The translations under genes and the position numbers were made by a program. The notes beneath the pieces are model-generated. The model made no database searches, had not been told where the DNA came from, and worked only from the letters and a program-made list of their open reading frames with translations. This document shows positions 1 to 5,820 of a DNA stretch of 6,845 nucleotides, one piece after another. The stretch's first letter is position 1; the number at the start of each line of letters is the position of its first letter. Source of the DNA: an uncultured Comamonadaceae bacterium (lineage in GTDB: Bacteria > Pseudomonadota > Gammaproteobacteria > Burkholderiales > Burkholderiaceae); assembly GCA_946482595.1 (NCBI GenBank), contig CAMLSD010000169.1, positions 1 to 6,845 of the forward strand, given 5' to 3'.

Positions 1-11
1 CCCCCGCGGGG

Positions 12-48
12 CTCAAGGAAACTTGGGCCGGCCCGGCGTTTCCTTGAG
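12..48 (-). terminator. Perfect hairpin overlapping the CoA-transferase stop, possible terminator
   Basis: Perfect 11-bp arms (ctcaaggaaac at 12-22 and gtttccttgag at 38-48) flank a 15-base loop that holds a further perfect palindrome, gggccggccc, at 25-34. The hairpin covers the last 11 codons and the stop of the CoA-transferase gene. No U-run follows; a second palindrome, ccccgcgggg at 2-11, comes next in the transcript. It could be a non-canonical terminator or a 3'-end stabilising stem. Terminator function is inferred; the symmetry is seen directly. Confidence 0.45.
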
Positions 49-1623
49 AGCGCTTGCGAGTCCCTCAGCCATCACGCCTTCGCGAAAGATGCGCTCGTCC
101 ATCGTGCGCAAGGCCGGCGACACGCGCACGGGGGCGCCGCAGGCGTCCAGTACGTCGCGCTGCAGGTCGATGCCGGGGGCGATCTCGGTGAGCATCAGGC
201 CATCGGCGTCCAGCACAAAGACGGCGCGCTCGGTGATGTAGGTCACCTCGCGTCCCAGGCGGTGCACATACGGGCCGTTGAAGCTCAGGTGGCCCACCTG
301 CGGCACGAGCTTCTTCACCCGGCCTTCGCGCACGATGCGCAGCCGCCCGTCGCCCGCCGCCACCTCCAGCCCGTCCGCGGTGAGCGTGCCCATGAACACC
401 ACACGGCGTGCGGTCTGCGTGATGTTGATGAAACCGCCCACGCCGGCCACCTTGGTGCCGAAACGGCTCACGTTCACATGGCCTTCGGGGCTGAACTCGG
501 CCAGCCCGAGGAAGGCGATGTCGATGCCGCCGCCGTCGTAGAAGTCGAACATCGCGGCCTGGTCGATCACCGCTTCGGGGTAGGCGCTGGCACCGAAGCT
601 GAGCAACTGCGCCGGCGTGCCGCCGATCGGGCCGGCCTCGACGGTCAGCGTGAAGCGGTCGTGACCTTCCTCGCGGGCGATGTCGCCCAGGCCGGCCGGC
701 ATGCCCACGCCCAGGTTCACGACCGGATCGTGCAGCGCCTGCAAGGCCAGGAAGGCACGTCGCTGCACGATCCGCCGCAGGTCGAGCGGCGGAGGGGCCG
801 CGGCGGCAGCATCGGCAACATGCCGGCCCTGCGCCCAGCCCTCGCTGGTGTAGGCCGGGTTGTGTGCTTCGCCAAAGGTCATCCAGTGCTCGGTGGGGTC
901 CTCGCACACCACCACATGGTCGACCAGGATGCCGGGAACGCGCACGAGGTTGGGGTCCAGCCGGCCGGCCGGCACGATGCGCTTGACCTGCGCAATCACG
1001 ATGCCGCCGCTGTTGCGTGCGGCCTGGGCCATGGCCAGCAGGTCCTGGTGGAAGGGCTCGTGCTCGGTGGTGAGGTTGCCGCGTTCGTCGGCGGTCGTGG
1101 CGCGGATCAGCGCGCAGTGCACCGGCATGGCCGGGTAGAAGAGTTGCTCCTCGCCCCCCAGCGTGACGCGCTCGACCAGCTGCTGTGTCGTGCGCGGTGT
1201 GAGTCGGCCGCCGTCGTGACGCGGGTCGACGAAGGTGTGCAGGCCGATGCGCGTGACCACACCGCTCTTGCCGCCGGCGATCGCCCGGAACAGGTGGGCG
1301 ATGACACCCTGGGGCCAGTTGTAGGCCTCGATCTCGTTGCGCTCCACCAGCTCGCCCAGCCGCGGCGCCGAGATCCAGTGGCCGCCGATCACCCGCCGCA
1401 CAAGGCCGGCATGACCGAAGTGATTGACGCCGCGGGTGGCGCGGTCGCCTTGCCCTGCCGCGTACAGCAGCGTGAGGTCGCGGGGGGCGCCATCCGCCAG
1501 GAAGCGGCGCTCGACGGCATGGGTGATGGCTTCGGCGTGGCCCGCGCCGACAAAGCCGGCGGTGGCCACGGTCCAGCCGTCCTGGATCAGGGCGGCGGCT
1601 TCAGGGGCGGTCAGGACATGCAT
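13..1623 (-). CDS. ydiF: YdiF-type acyl-CoA:acetate/3-ketoacid CoA-transferase
   Basis: This predicted 536-residue cytoplasmic family I CoA-transferase moves coenzyme A between an acyl-CoA and a free carboxylate such as acetate, a short-chain fatty acid or a 3-keto acid. It aligns by eye along its whole length with E. coli YdiF (about 531 residues). The alpha-like half is residues 1 to about 275, with the GDRA, YNWPQG and FVDPR stretches. The beta-like half is about 280 to 536, with NLGVGMPAG, VEAGPIGG and GRVKKLVP. Glu329 in VEAGPIGG corresponds to the catalytic glutamate that forms the glutamyl-CoA thioester in this family. The alpha and beta halves are fused in one chain, as is normal for YdiF. 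The ATG at 1623 gives the expected length, but only a weak GGCAGG-like ribosome binding site precedes it. The gene lies 55 bases downstream of the dadA homologue on the same strand with no terminator between them, so it is probably co-transcribed from the glycine riboswitch promoter. The substrate cannot be read from the sequence; propionate or acetate CoA-transferase are equally possible names. Confidence 0.93.
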   Translation of the reverse strand: MHVLTAPEAAALIQDGWTVATAGFVGAGHAEAITHAVERRFLADGAPRDLTLLYAAGQGDRATRGVNHFGHAGLVRRVIGGHWISAPRLGELVERNEIEAYNWPQGVIAHLFRAIAGGKSGVVTRIGLHTFVDPRHDGGRLTPRTTQQLVERVTLGGEEQLFYPAMPVHCALIRATTADERGNLTTEHEPFHQDLLAMAQAARNSGGIVIAQVKRIVPAGRLDPNLVRVPGILVDHVVVCEDPTEHWMTFGEAHNPAYTSEGWAQGRHVADAAAAAPPPLDLRRIVQRRAFLALQALHDPVVNLGVGMPAGLGDIAREEGHDRFTLTVEAGPIGGTPAQLLSFGASAYPEAVIDQAAMFDFYDGGGIDIAFLGLAEFSPEGHVNVSRFGTKVAGVGGFINITQTARRVVFMGTLTADGLEVAAGDGRLRIVREGRVKKLVPQVGHLSFNGPYVHRLGREVTYITERAVFVLDADGLMLTEIAPGIDLQRDVLDACGAPVRVSPALRTMDERIFREGVMAEGLASALKETPGRPKFP

Positions 1624-1678
1624 GCCTGCCAGTATCCGCCGGCTGCCGCGCCCGTGCTGTCACCTGCGTGGCGTCGCC

Positions 1679-2968
1679 TCAGGCCGGCTGGAGCACACCC
1701 GGGCGGCCGCGTTCCATGCCGCAGAACGCGTAGTCGACCTCCGGCACCCGGCCCGAGACGATGTCGGCAATGGCCGCCGCCGACCCGCATGAGTGCGTCC
1801 AGCCCAGCGTGCCGTGGCCGGTGTTGAGAAACAGGTTGCGCACGCGGCTGCGGCCGATGTAGGGCAGGTTGGACGGTGTGGCCGGGCGCAGGCCGGTCCA
1901 GTACTGGGCATGCTGGCCGTCGGTCATCTGCGGGAACAGCTCACGCACCCGGCGCACAATGGCCTCGCAGCGCGTGAGGTTGAGGTCGGTGTTGTAGCCA
2001 TTGAGTTCTGCGGTGCCGGCGATGCGCAGCCGGTCGCCCAGCCGCGAGAACACCAGCTTGTATTCGTCGTCGGTCAGCGAGACCGAGTACGAGTGCTCGG
2101 GCGAGGTCACCGGCAGCGTGACCGAATAGCCCTTGGCCGGATAGATGCGCAGCGACACGCCCAGTTCGCGCGCCATGGCCTGGCTGAACGAGCCCATGCA
2201 CAGGACATGCGCATCGGCGCTCAGGTTCATCACCTCGCCGGCGGCGGTGGCGATGCGCACCGAGCGGATCGCATCGCCCTCGCGCTCCAGGCCCAGGATG
2301 CGCGTGTTGTAGAGAAAGCGCACGCCAGCCGCCTCGGCCAGTGCCGCCAGGCCCCGGGTGAATTTGTGCGCGTCGCCCGATTCGTCGCTGGGCGTCATGC
2401 TGCCGCCCACGATGCGATCGCGGCACTGGGCCAGTGCGGGCTCGATGGCCACGCATTCATCGGCGGTTTTCATGTCGAGCTCGCAGCCGTGCTCGCGCAT
2501 CACGCGGGCGGGCTCCTGGGCCGCGTCGAACTCGGCCTGGCTGGTGTAGAAGTGCAGGATGCCCTGTGTGAGCTGGTCGTACTGCAGGCCGGTGCGCTGG
2601 CGCAGCTCGCGCAGCGTGGCCCGGCTGTACAGGCCCAGGTTCACGATCTGGCGGATGTTGTGGCGCGTGCGCCCGGGCGTGCATTCGCGCAGGAACTGTG
2701 CGCCCCAGATCCACTGGTTGAGATCGGCGCGCAGGCGGAACAGCAAGGGTGCGTCTTCACGCATCAGCCATTTCAGCACCTTGAGCGGGGCGCCGGGGTT
2801 GGCCCAGGGTTCAGCGTGAGAGACCGAGATCTGTCCGCCATTGGCAAAACTGGTTTCCATGCCGGCGGCGGGCTGGCGGTCGATCACGGTGACCTCGTGA
2901 CCGGCCTGATGGAGGAACCATGCGGTGGTGACGCCGGTGACACCGGCACCCAGAACGATGACTTTCAT
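1679..2968 (-). CDS. dadA: DadA-type FAD-dependent D-amino acid dehydrogenase
   Basis: This predicted 429-residue flavoenzyme oxidises a D-amino acid, and possibly glycine, to the 2-oxo acid plus ammonia, passing electrons to the respiratory chain at the inner face of the membrane. E. coli DadA has 432 residues and aligns from end to end. Seen here are the N-terminal dinucleotide-binding motif GAGVTG (residues 7-12) with Asp30 ending the second strand, the METSFANGGQIS block (37-48), and the C-terminal WTGLRP and GHGTLGWT (384-391) blocks that close the FAD site. The ATG at 2968 was chosen because the motif begins six residues later, as in DadA; the frame stays open upstream to 3130 but that stretch is the riboswitch leader. 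Ribosome binding is weak (GAGAGAAAG, about 10 or more bases upstream). The gene follows a tandem glycine riboswitch and terminator, so glycine probably controls it. Deamination of glycine is inferred from that control; D-alanine or another D-amino acid remains possible. Confidence 0.93.
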   Translation of the reverse strand: MKVIVLGAGVTGVTTAWFLHQAGHEVTVIDRQPAAGMETSFANGGQISVSHAEPWANPGAPLKVLKWLMREDAPLLFRLRADLNQWIWGAQFLRECTPGRTRHNIRQIVNLGLYSRATLRELRQRTGLQYDQLTQGILHFYTSQAEFDAAQEPARVMREHGCELDMKTADECVAIEPALAQCRDRIVGGSMTPSDESGDAHKFTRGLAALAEAAGVRFLYNTRILGLEREGDAIRSVRIATAAGEVMNLSADAHVLCMGSFSQAMARELGVSLRIYPAKGYSVTLPVTSPEHSYSVSLTDDEYKLVFSRLGDRLRIAGTAELNGYNTDLNLTRCEAIVRRVRELFPQMTDGQHAQYWTGLRPATPSNLPYIGRSRVRNLFLNTGHGTLGWTHSCGSAAAIADIVSGRVPEVDYAFCGMERGRPGVLQPA

Positions 2969-3028
2969 GGAGCGCTGCTTTCTCTCGAACAGAACGTGAG
3001 ATGAACGAGCGCATGCGATCCGGACATG

Positions 3029-3063
3029 AAAAAGGGAGCGCACGCGAAACTCGCGCCGCTCCC
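3029..3063 (-). terminator. Intrinsic terminator of the glycine riboswitch expression platform
   Basis: In the transcript the arm GGGAGCG (3063-3057) pairs with CGCTCCC (3040-3034). An inner CGCGA/TCGCG stem and a short GTT loop lie between them, and UUUUU (3033-3029) follows directly. This is a classic GC-rich hairpin with a U-run. It lies immediately 3' of the second aptamer and 60 bases before the dadA start. Transcriptional attenuation is therefore the likely control mode. The 5' arm abuts P1 of the second aptamer. Confidence 0.85.
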
Positions 3064-3159
3064 GCTGTCCTTGGTACCTGAGAGATTCGGGCGGGCACCT
3101 GGCCGCCGTTGCTCCTTCGGTGGGAGGCACTGCCAGGGGCAGCCGCTCCGCTCTCCAGC
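3064..3159 (-). promoter_or_regulatory. Glycine riboswitch, second aptamer of a tandem pair
   Basis: Read on the minus strand, this segment holds the conserved glycine-aptamer elements in order: GGAGAG (3156-3151), the block CACCGAAGGAGCAA (3122-3109), CTCTCAGGTACC (3084-3073), then CAAGGACAG. A short P1 can form between GCTG (3159-3156) and CAGC (3067-3064). An internal GGAG/GGC/GCC hairpin around 3149-3122 forms the variable arm. It follows the first aptamer after a 13-base linker, the usual tandem layout. The family binds glycine and normally raises expression when glycine is high. The downstream hairpin suggests control of transcription termination ahead of dadA. Confidence 0.95.
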
Positions 3160-3172
3160 ATCGACTGGTTGT

Positions 3173-3264
3173 CAGGTTCAGTACGGGGCCTGAGCGAGTA
3201 TGGGAGGTTGCGCCTTCGGCGGCCCGCCGTCACATGTGACCGGCAGGGCTCTCTCCTGAACCTG
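3173..3264 (-). promoter_or_regulatory. Glycine riboswitch, first aptamer of a tandem pair
   Basis: A perfect 9-bp P1 forms between CAGGTTCAG (3264-3256) and CTGAACCTG (3181-3173). Inside it lie GGAGAG (3256-3251), a long arm capped by the perfect palindrome GTCACATGTGAC (3240-3229), the conserved CGCCGAAGGCGCAA block (3221-3208), and GCTCAGG (3195-3189). These match the glycine aptamer core. P1 begins almost exactly where the upstream promoter predicts the transcription start, so there is little or no 5' leader. The expected role is to sense glycine together with the second aptamer. Confidence 0.93.
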
Positions 3265-3269
3265 GACGC

Positions 3270-3299
3270 AGTGTAACGAGCCGGAATTGCCGGTGTCAA
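3270..3299 (-). promoter_or_regulatory. Sigma-70-type promoter of the riboswitch-dadA unit
   Basis: On the minus strand a perfect -35 box TTGACA (3299-3294) is followed by an 18-base spacer and a -10 box TACACT (3275-3270, four of six consensus bases). An alternative -10, TTACAC at 3276-3271, would give a 17-base spacer. The predicted start is about 3265-3262, at the first bases of aptamer P1. The exact placement upstream of the riboswitch supports it as the real promoter. Confidence 0.75.
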
Positions 3300-3337
3300 A
3301 CCCGAGCCGCCGCAAAACCGGTAGCATTTCGGGTTTG
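3297..3337. repeat. 9-bp inverted repeat overlapping the dadA-unit -35 box
   Basis: The arms caaacccga (3297-3305) and tcgggtttg (3329-3337) are perfect inverted copies with 23 bases between them. The arm centres are 32 bases apart, about three helical turns. The left arm shares three bases with the -35 box of the minus-strand promoter. It may be an operator in the divergent region, or a stem in a prfC leader if that transcript starts upstream of it. No regulator is known from the sequence. Confidence 0.4.
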
Positions 3338-3404
3338 CGCGCCGCCCGGCGCGTGCTGGCCCGACCCGCCCCGGCTGCGCCGATGCCGCGGTCAACGGCC
3401 TCCT

Positions 3405-3408
3405 GGAG
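3405..3408 (+). promoter_or_regulatory. Ribosome binding site that sets the prfC GTG start
   Basis: GGAG (within TGGAGT) lies seven bases before the GTG at 3416. Upstream in-frame ATGs at 3287 and 3383 lack a comparable site and would add N-terminal residues with no match in RF3. I saw no convincing plus-strand promoter boxes between 3300 and 3405, although a prfC promoter is expected there. Confidence 0.7.
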
Positions 3409-3415
3409 TCCTTTC

Positions 3416-5029
3416 GTGTCTTTCGCCCCTGAAACCCGGCGCCGCCGGACCTTCGCCATCATTTCCCACCCTGACGCGGGCAAGACCACGCTGACCGAAA
3501 AGCTGCTGCTGTTTTCCGGTGCGATCCACATCGCCGGCTCGGTGAAGGCGCGCAAGGCCAGCCGGCATGCCACGTCCGACTGGATGGAAATCGAGAAGCA
3601 GCGTGGCATCTCGGTGGCCAGCTCGGTGATGCAGATGCTCTATCGCGATCACGTGATCAATCTGCTCGACACCCCCGGCCACAAGGACTTCTCCGAAGAC
3701 ACCTATCGCGTGCTCACGGCCGTGGACTCGGCGCTGATGGTGATCGACGCCGCCAACGGCGTGGAAGCGCAGACCAAACGGCTGATCGAGGTCTGCCGCC
3801 AGCGTGACACACCCATCATCACCTTCGTGAACAAGATGGACCGCGAGGGCCGCGACCCGATCGCCCTGCTCGACGAGATCGAGGCCGAGCTGGGCATGCC
3901 CTGCGTGCCGATGACCTGGCCGGTCGGCCAGGGCAAGGCCTTCGGCGGCATCATCAACCTGCGCTCGCAAAACATGCGCCTGTTCAAGGCGGGTGCCGAC
4001 CGGGTCACCGATGACGAGGTGGTGCCGTTGAGCGAGGCGGCCACGCTGCGCCAGCGCTTTGGCCATGACTATGAACTGGCCGAGCAGAACATCGAGCTGC
4101 TGGGGGCCGCGGCGCCGGCCTTCAACATGGAGGACTTCCTCGCGGCACGCCAGACGCCGGTGTTTTTCGGGTCGGCCGTCAACAACTTCGGCGTGCAGGA
4201 AGTGCTGGACGCCCTGGTCGACCTGGCGCCGCCCCCCGGCCCGCGCGTGGGCCTGACCGGCAGCAGCTCGCGCACCGTGGCGCCCGACGAGGAGCAGTTC
4301 TCGGGCGTGGTCTTCAAGGTCCAGGCCAACATGGATCCGTCGCACCGCGACCGCATTGCCTTCGTGCGCGTCTATTCCGGTCGTTATGCGCAGGGCATGA
4401 AGCTCAAGGTGCAGCGCACCAGCAAGGAGCTGCGCCCCACCAGTGTGGTGACCTTCCTGTCGCAGCGACGCGAGGCGGTCGACGAGGCCTATGCGGGTGA
4501 CATCATCGGTTTCACGACCCACGGCGGCGTGCAGCTGGGCGACACCATCACCGAAGGTGAGGCGCTGCAGTACACCGGGCTGCCGTTTTTTGCGCCCGAG
4601 CTGTTCCAGGCGGTGGAACTGGCCAATCCGATGAAGAGCAAGCAGCTCCAGGCCGGGTTGATGCAGCTGGGCGAGGAGGGGGCGATCCAGGTGTTCCGGC
4701 CGCAGGACGGCGGGGCGATGCTGCTGGGCGCCGTCGGTCAGCTGCAGTTCGAGGTGGTGCAGCACCGGCTCAAGGCCGAATACGGGGTGGATGTGCGCCT
4801 GATGCCGTCGCGCTATGTCGGTGCACGCTGGATCACGGCCGACACGCCGGAGGAGCTGAAGAAGTTCACCGACGTCAACAGCGCCAAGCTGGCGCTGGAC
4901 GCTGCCGACACGCTCGCCTACCTGATGACCTCGCCGTACGACCTGAGGCTCACGCAGGAGCGGCATCCCAAGATCCACTTCCACCCGCTGCGTGAACATG
5001 CGGGGCTGAGCCTGCAGAAGGCGGCCTGA
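3416..5029 (+). CDS. prfC: Peptide chain release factor 3 (RF3)
   Basis: RF3 is a cytoplasmic translational GTPase that helps remove RF1 or RF2 from the ribosome after the finished peptide is released. The 537-residue product (E. coli RF3 has 529) aligns along its whole length. It has the P-loop HPDAGKTT (18-25), the switch I motif RGIS (63-66), DTPGH (85-89) and NKMD (139-142), so all the GTP-binding elements are present. The GTPase domain occupies about the first 280 residues. A beta-barrel domain starts near the TGSSSRTVAPDEEQFSGVVFK region, and the C-terminal domain holds EEGAIQVFRP and GAVGQLQFEVV, typical of RF3 rather than EF-G. GTG at 3416 is chosen because GGAG precedes it by seven bases and it places the RRRTFAIISHPD block as in E. 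coli. An ATG at 3383 is the alternative. The stop overlaps the start of the next gene by one base. Confidence 0.97.
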   Translation: MSFAPETRRRRTFAIISHPDAGKTTLTEKLLLFSGAIHIAGSVKARKASRHATSDWMEIEKQRGISVASSVMQMLYRDHVINLLDTPGHKDFSEDTYRVLTAVDSALMVIDAANGVEAQTKRLIEVCRQRDTPIITFVNKMDREGRDPIALLDEIEAELGMPCVPMTWPVGQGKAFGGIINLRSQNMRLFKAGADRVTDDEVVPLSEAATLRQRFGHDYELAEQNIELLGAAAPAFNMEDFLAARQTPVFFGSAVNNFGVQEVLDALVDLAPPPGPRVGLTGSSSRTVAPDEEQFSGVVFKVQANMDPSHRDRIAFVRVYSGRYAQGMKLKVQRTSKELRPTSVVTFLSQRREAVDEAYAGDIIGFTTHGGVQLGDTITEGEALQYTGLPFFAPELFQAVELANPMKSKQLQAGLMQLGEEGAIQVFRPQDGGAMLLGAVGQLQFEVVQHRLKAEYGVDVRLMPSRYVGARWITADTPEELKKFTDVNSAKLALDAADTLAYLMTSPYDLRLTQERHPKIHFHPLREHAGLSLQKAA

Positions 5030-5805
5030 TGCGCCCGCTGAGCGAGTGGCCGCAGGCCGCGCGCCGCGGCCTGCGCGGGGTCTTCACCGACATTGACGAC
5101 ACGCTCACCAGTGATGGCGCGATCACGCCGGACGCGCTCCACGCCCTGCATGCGCTGCACGATGCCGGCATCACGGTGATCCCGATCACCGGCCGGCCCA
5201 TGGGCTGGTCGATGCCCTTTGCCGCAGCCTGGCCGGTCGCGGCCATCGTGCCCGAGAACGGCGCGATGGCCTTGCTGCCGGACGGTCGCCAGTTGTTCGT
5301 GCAGCCTGAGGCCGAACGGCAGCGCAATGCCGTGCGGCTGGCTCAGGTGGCGGCTGAGGTACAGCGCATCGTGCCGGCGGCTCGCCTGGCACGCGACAGC
5401 GCGGGCCGGGTGACCGACATTGCCGTCGACCACAGCGAGTTCACCCACCTGCCGCCTGAGCAGATCGAGCAGGTGGTGGCGGTGATGCAGGCTCACGGCA
5501 TGACGGCCACGGTGAGCTCCATCCACATCAACGGCTGGTTCGGCACGCACGACAAGTTGAGCGGGGCGCGCTGGGTGGCCCGGGAGCTGCTGGGCATCGA
5601 CCTGGACAGCGAACTCGAGCACTGGGCCTATGTCGGCGATTCGACCAATGACCAGCTCATGTTCAGGCACTTCGGGCACAGCATCGGTGTGGCCAACATC
5701 GCGCGCTTCCTGCCGCAGCTGGTGCATCGGCCGGCCTATGTGACGCAGGGCGAGCGTGGTGCCGGGTTTGCCGAGGTGGCGCAGGCGGTGCTGGCGGCGC
5801 GGTAG
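5029..5805 (+). CDS. HAD-superfamily hydrolase, type IIB (Cof-like phosphatase)
   Basis: This 258-residue cytoplasmic protein is predicted to hydrolyse a small phosphorylated metabolite such as a sugar phosphate. All four HAD motifs are visible. Motif I is FTDIDDTLT with nucleophile Asp21 and acid/base Asp23. Motif II is PITGRP with Thr54. Motif III is Lys176 in HDKLSGA. Motif IV is VGDSTND (202-208) with the metal-binding aspartates. The long insert between motifs II and III (about residues 80-170) is the position and size of a C2-type cap, which places it in subfamily IIB with Cof, sucrose-phosphatase and mannosyl-phosphoglycerate phosphatase relatives. The PENGA stretch (75-79) after motif II is also typical. 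Its ATG shares one base with the prfC stop (TGATG), and AAGG about seven bases upstream can act as ribosome binding site, so translation is probably coupled to RF3. The substrate is unknown and I give no symbol. Confidence 0.93.
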   Translation: MRPLSEWPQAARRGLRGVFTDIDDTLTSDGAITPDALHALHALHDAGITVIPITGRPMGWSMPFAAAWPVAAIVPENGAMALLPDGRQLFVQPEAERQRNAVRLAQVAAEVQRIVPAARLARDSAGRVTDIAVDHSEFTHLPPEQIEQVVAVMQAHGMTATVSSIHINGWFGTHDKLSGARWVARELLGIDLDSELEHWAYVGDSTNDQLMFRHFGHSIGVANIARFLPQLVHRPAYVTQGERGAGFAEVAQAVLAAR

Positions 5806-5806
5806 G

Positions 5807-5816
5807 GGCTGCAGCC
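5807..5816. repeat. Palindrome between convergent stop codons
   Basis: The perfect 10-base palindrome ggctgcagcc fills most of the 15-base gap between the phosphatase stop (5803-5805) and the HD-GYP stop (5821-5823). It has no U-run on either strand and no room for a loop as a perfect stem, so it is at best a weak element. No recognisable terminator is present in the gap. Confidence 0.3.
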
Positions 5817-5820
5817 AGGC

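Noticed and set aside
1343..1350. A Chi-like octamer (GCTGGTGG on the minus strand)
   Set aside because: It is a chance match inside a GC-rich coding sequence, and Chi of this form is established for enterobacteria rather than this group.
262..1827. A 521-codon open frame on the plus strand opposite the CoA-transferase gene
   Set aside because: It has low-complexity composition and no known domain, and it runs across the end of dadA. The opposite strand encodes a full-length YdiF homologue.
1793..3004. A 403-codon open frame on the plus strand opposite dadA
   Set aside because: It mirrors the DadA coding sequence and has no motif of its own; it is a composition artefact.
2969..3130. A 54-residue N-terminal extension of DadA in the same frame, starting at 3130
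   Set aside because: This stretch is the second glycine aptamer and terminator. The FAD-binding motif begins at the usual distance from the ATG at 2968.
3229..3240. The perfect palindrome gtcacatgtgac as a transcription-factor site
   Set aside because: It is the cap of the variable arm in aptamer I, so RNA pairing explains the symmetry.
3320..3330. TAGCAT as a -10 box for prfC
   Set aside because: No acceptable -35 box lies 16-18 bases upstream, so I could not support a promoter.
3178..3609. A 143-codon minus-strand frame across the riboswitch, promoter and prfC start
   Set aside because: It overlaps a structured RNA and the RF3 P-loop region in antisense and shows no protein family features.
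3392..4999. A 535-codon open frame on the minus strand that covers nearly all of prfC
   Set aside because: It is antisense to a clear RF3 gene. Its product is rich in His, Arg, Gln and Gly with no recognisable motif, which is what G/C-biased third positions produce on the opposite strand.
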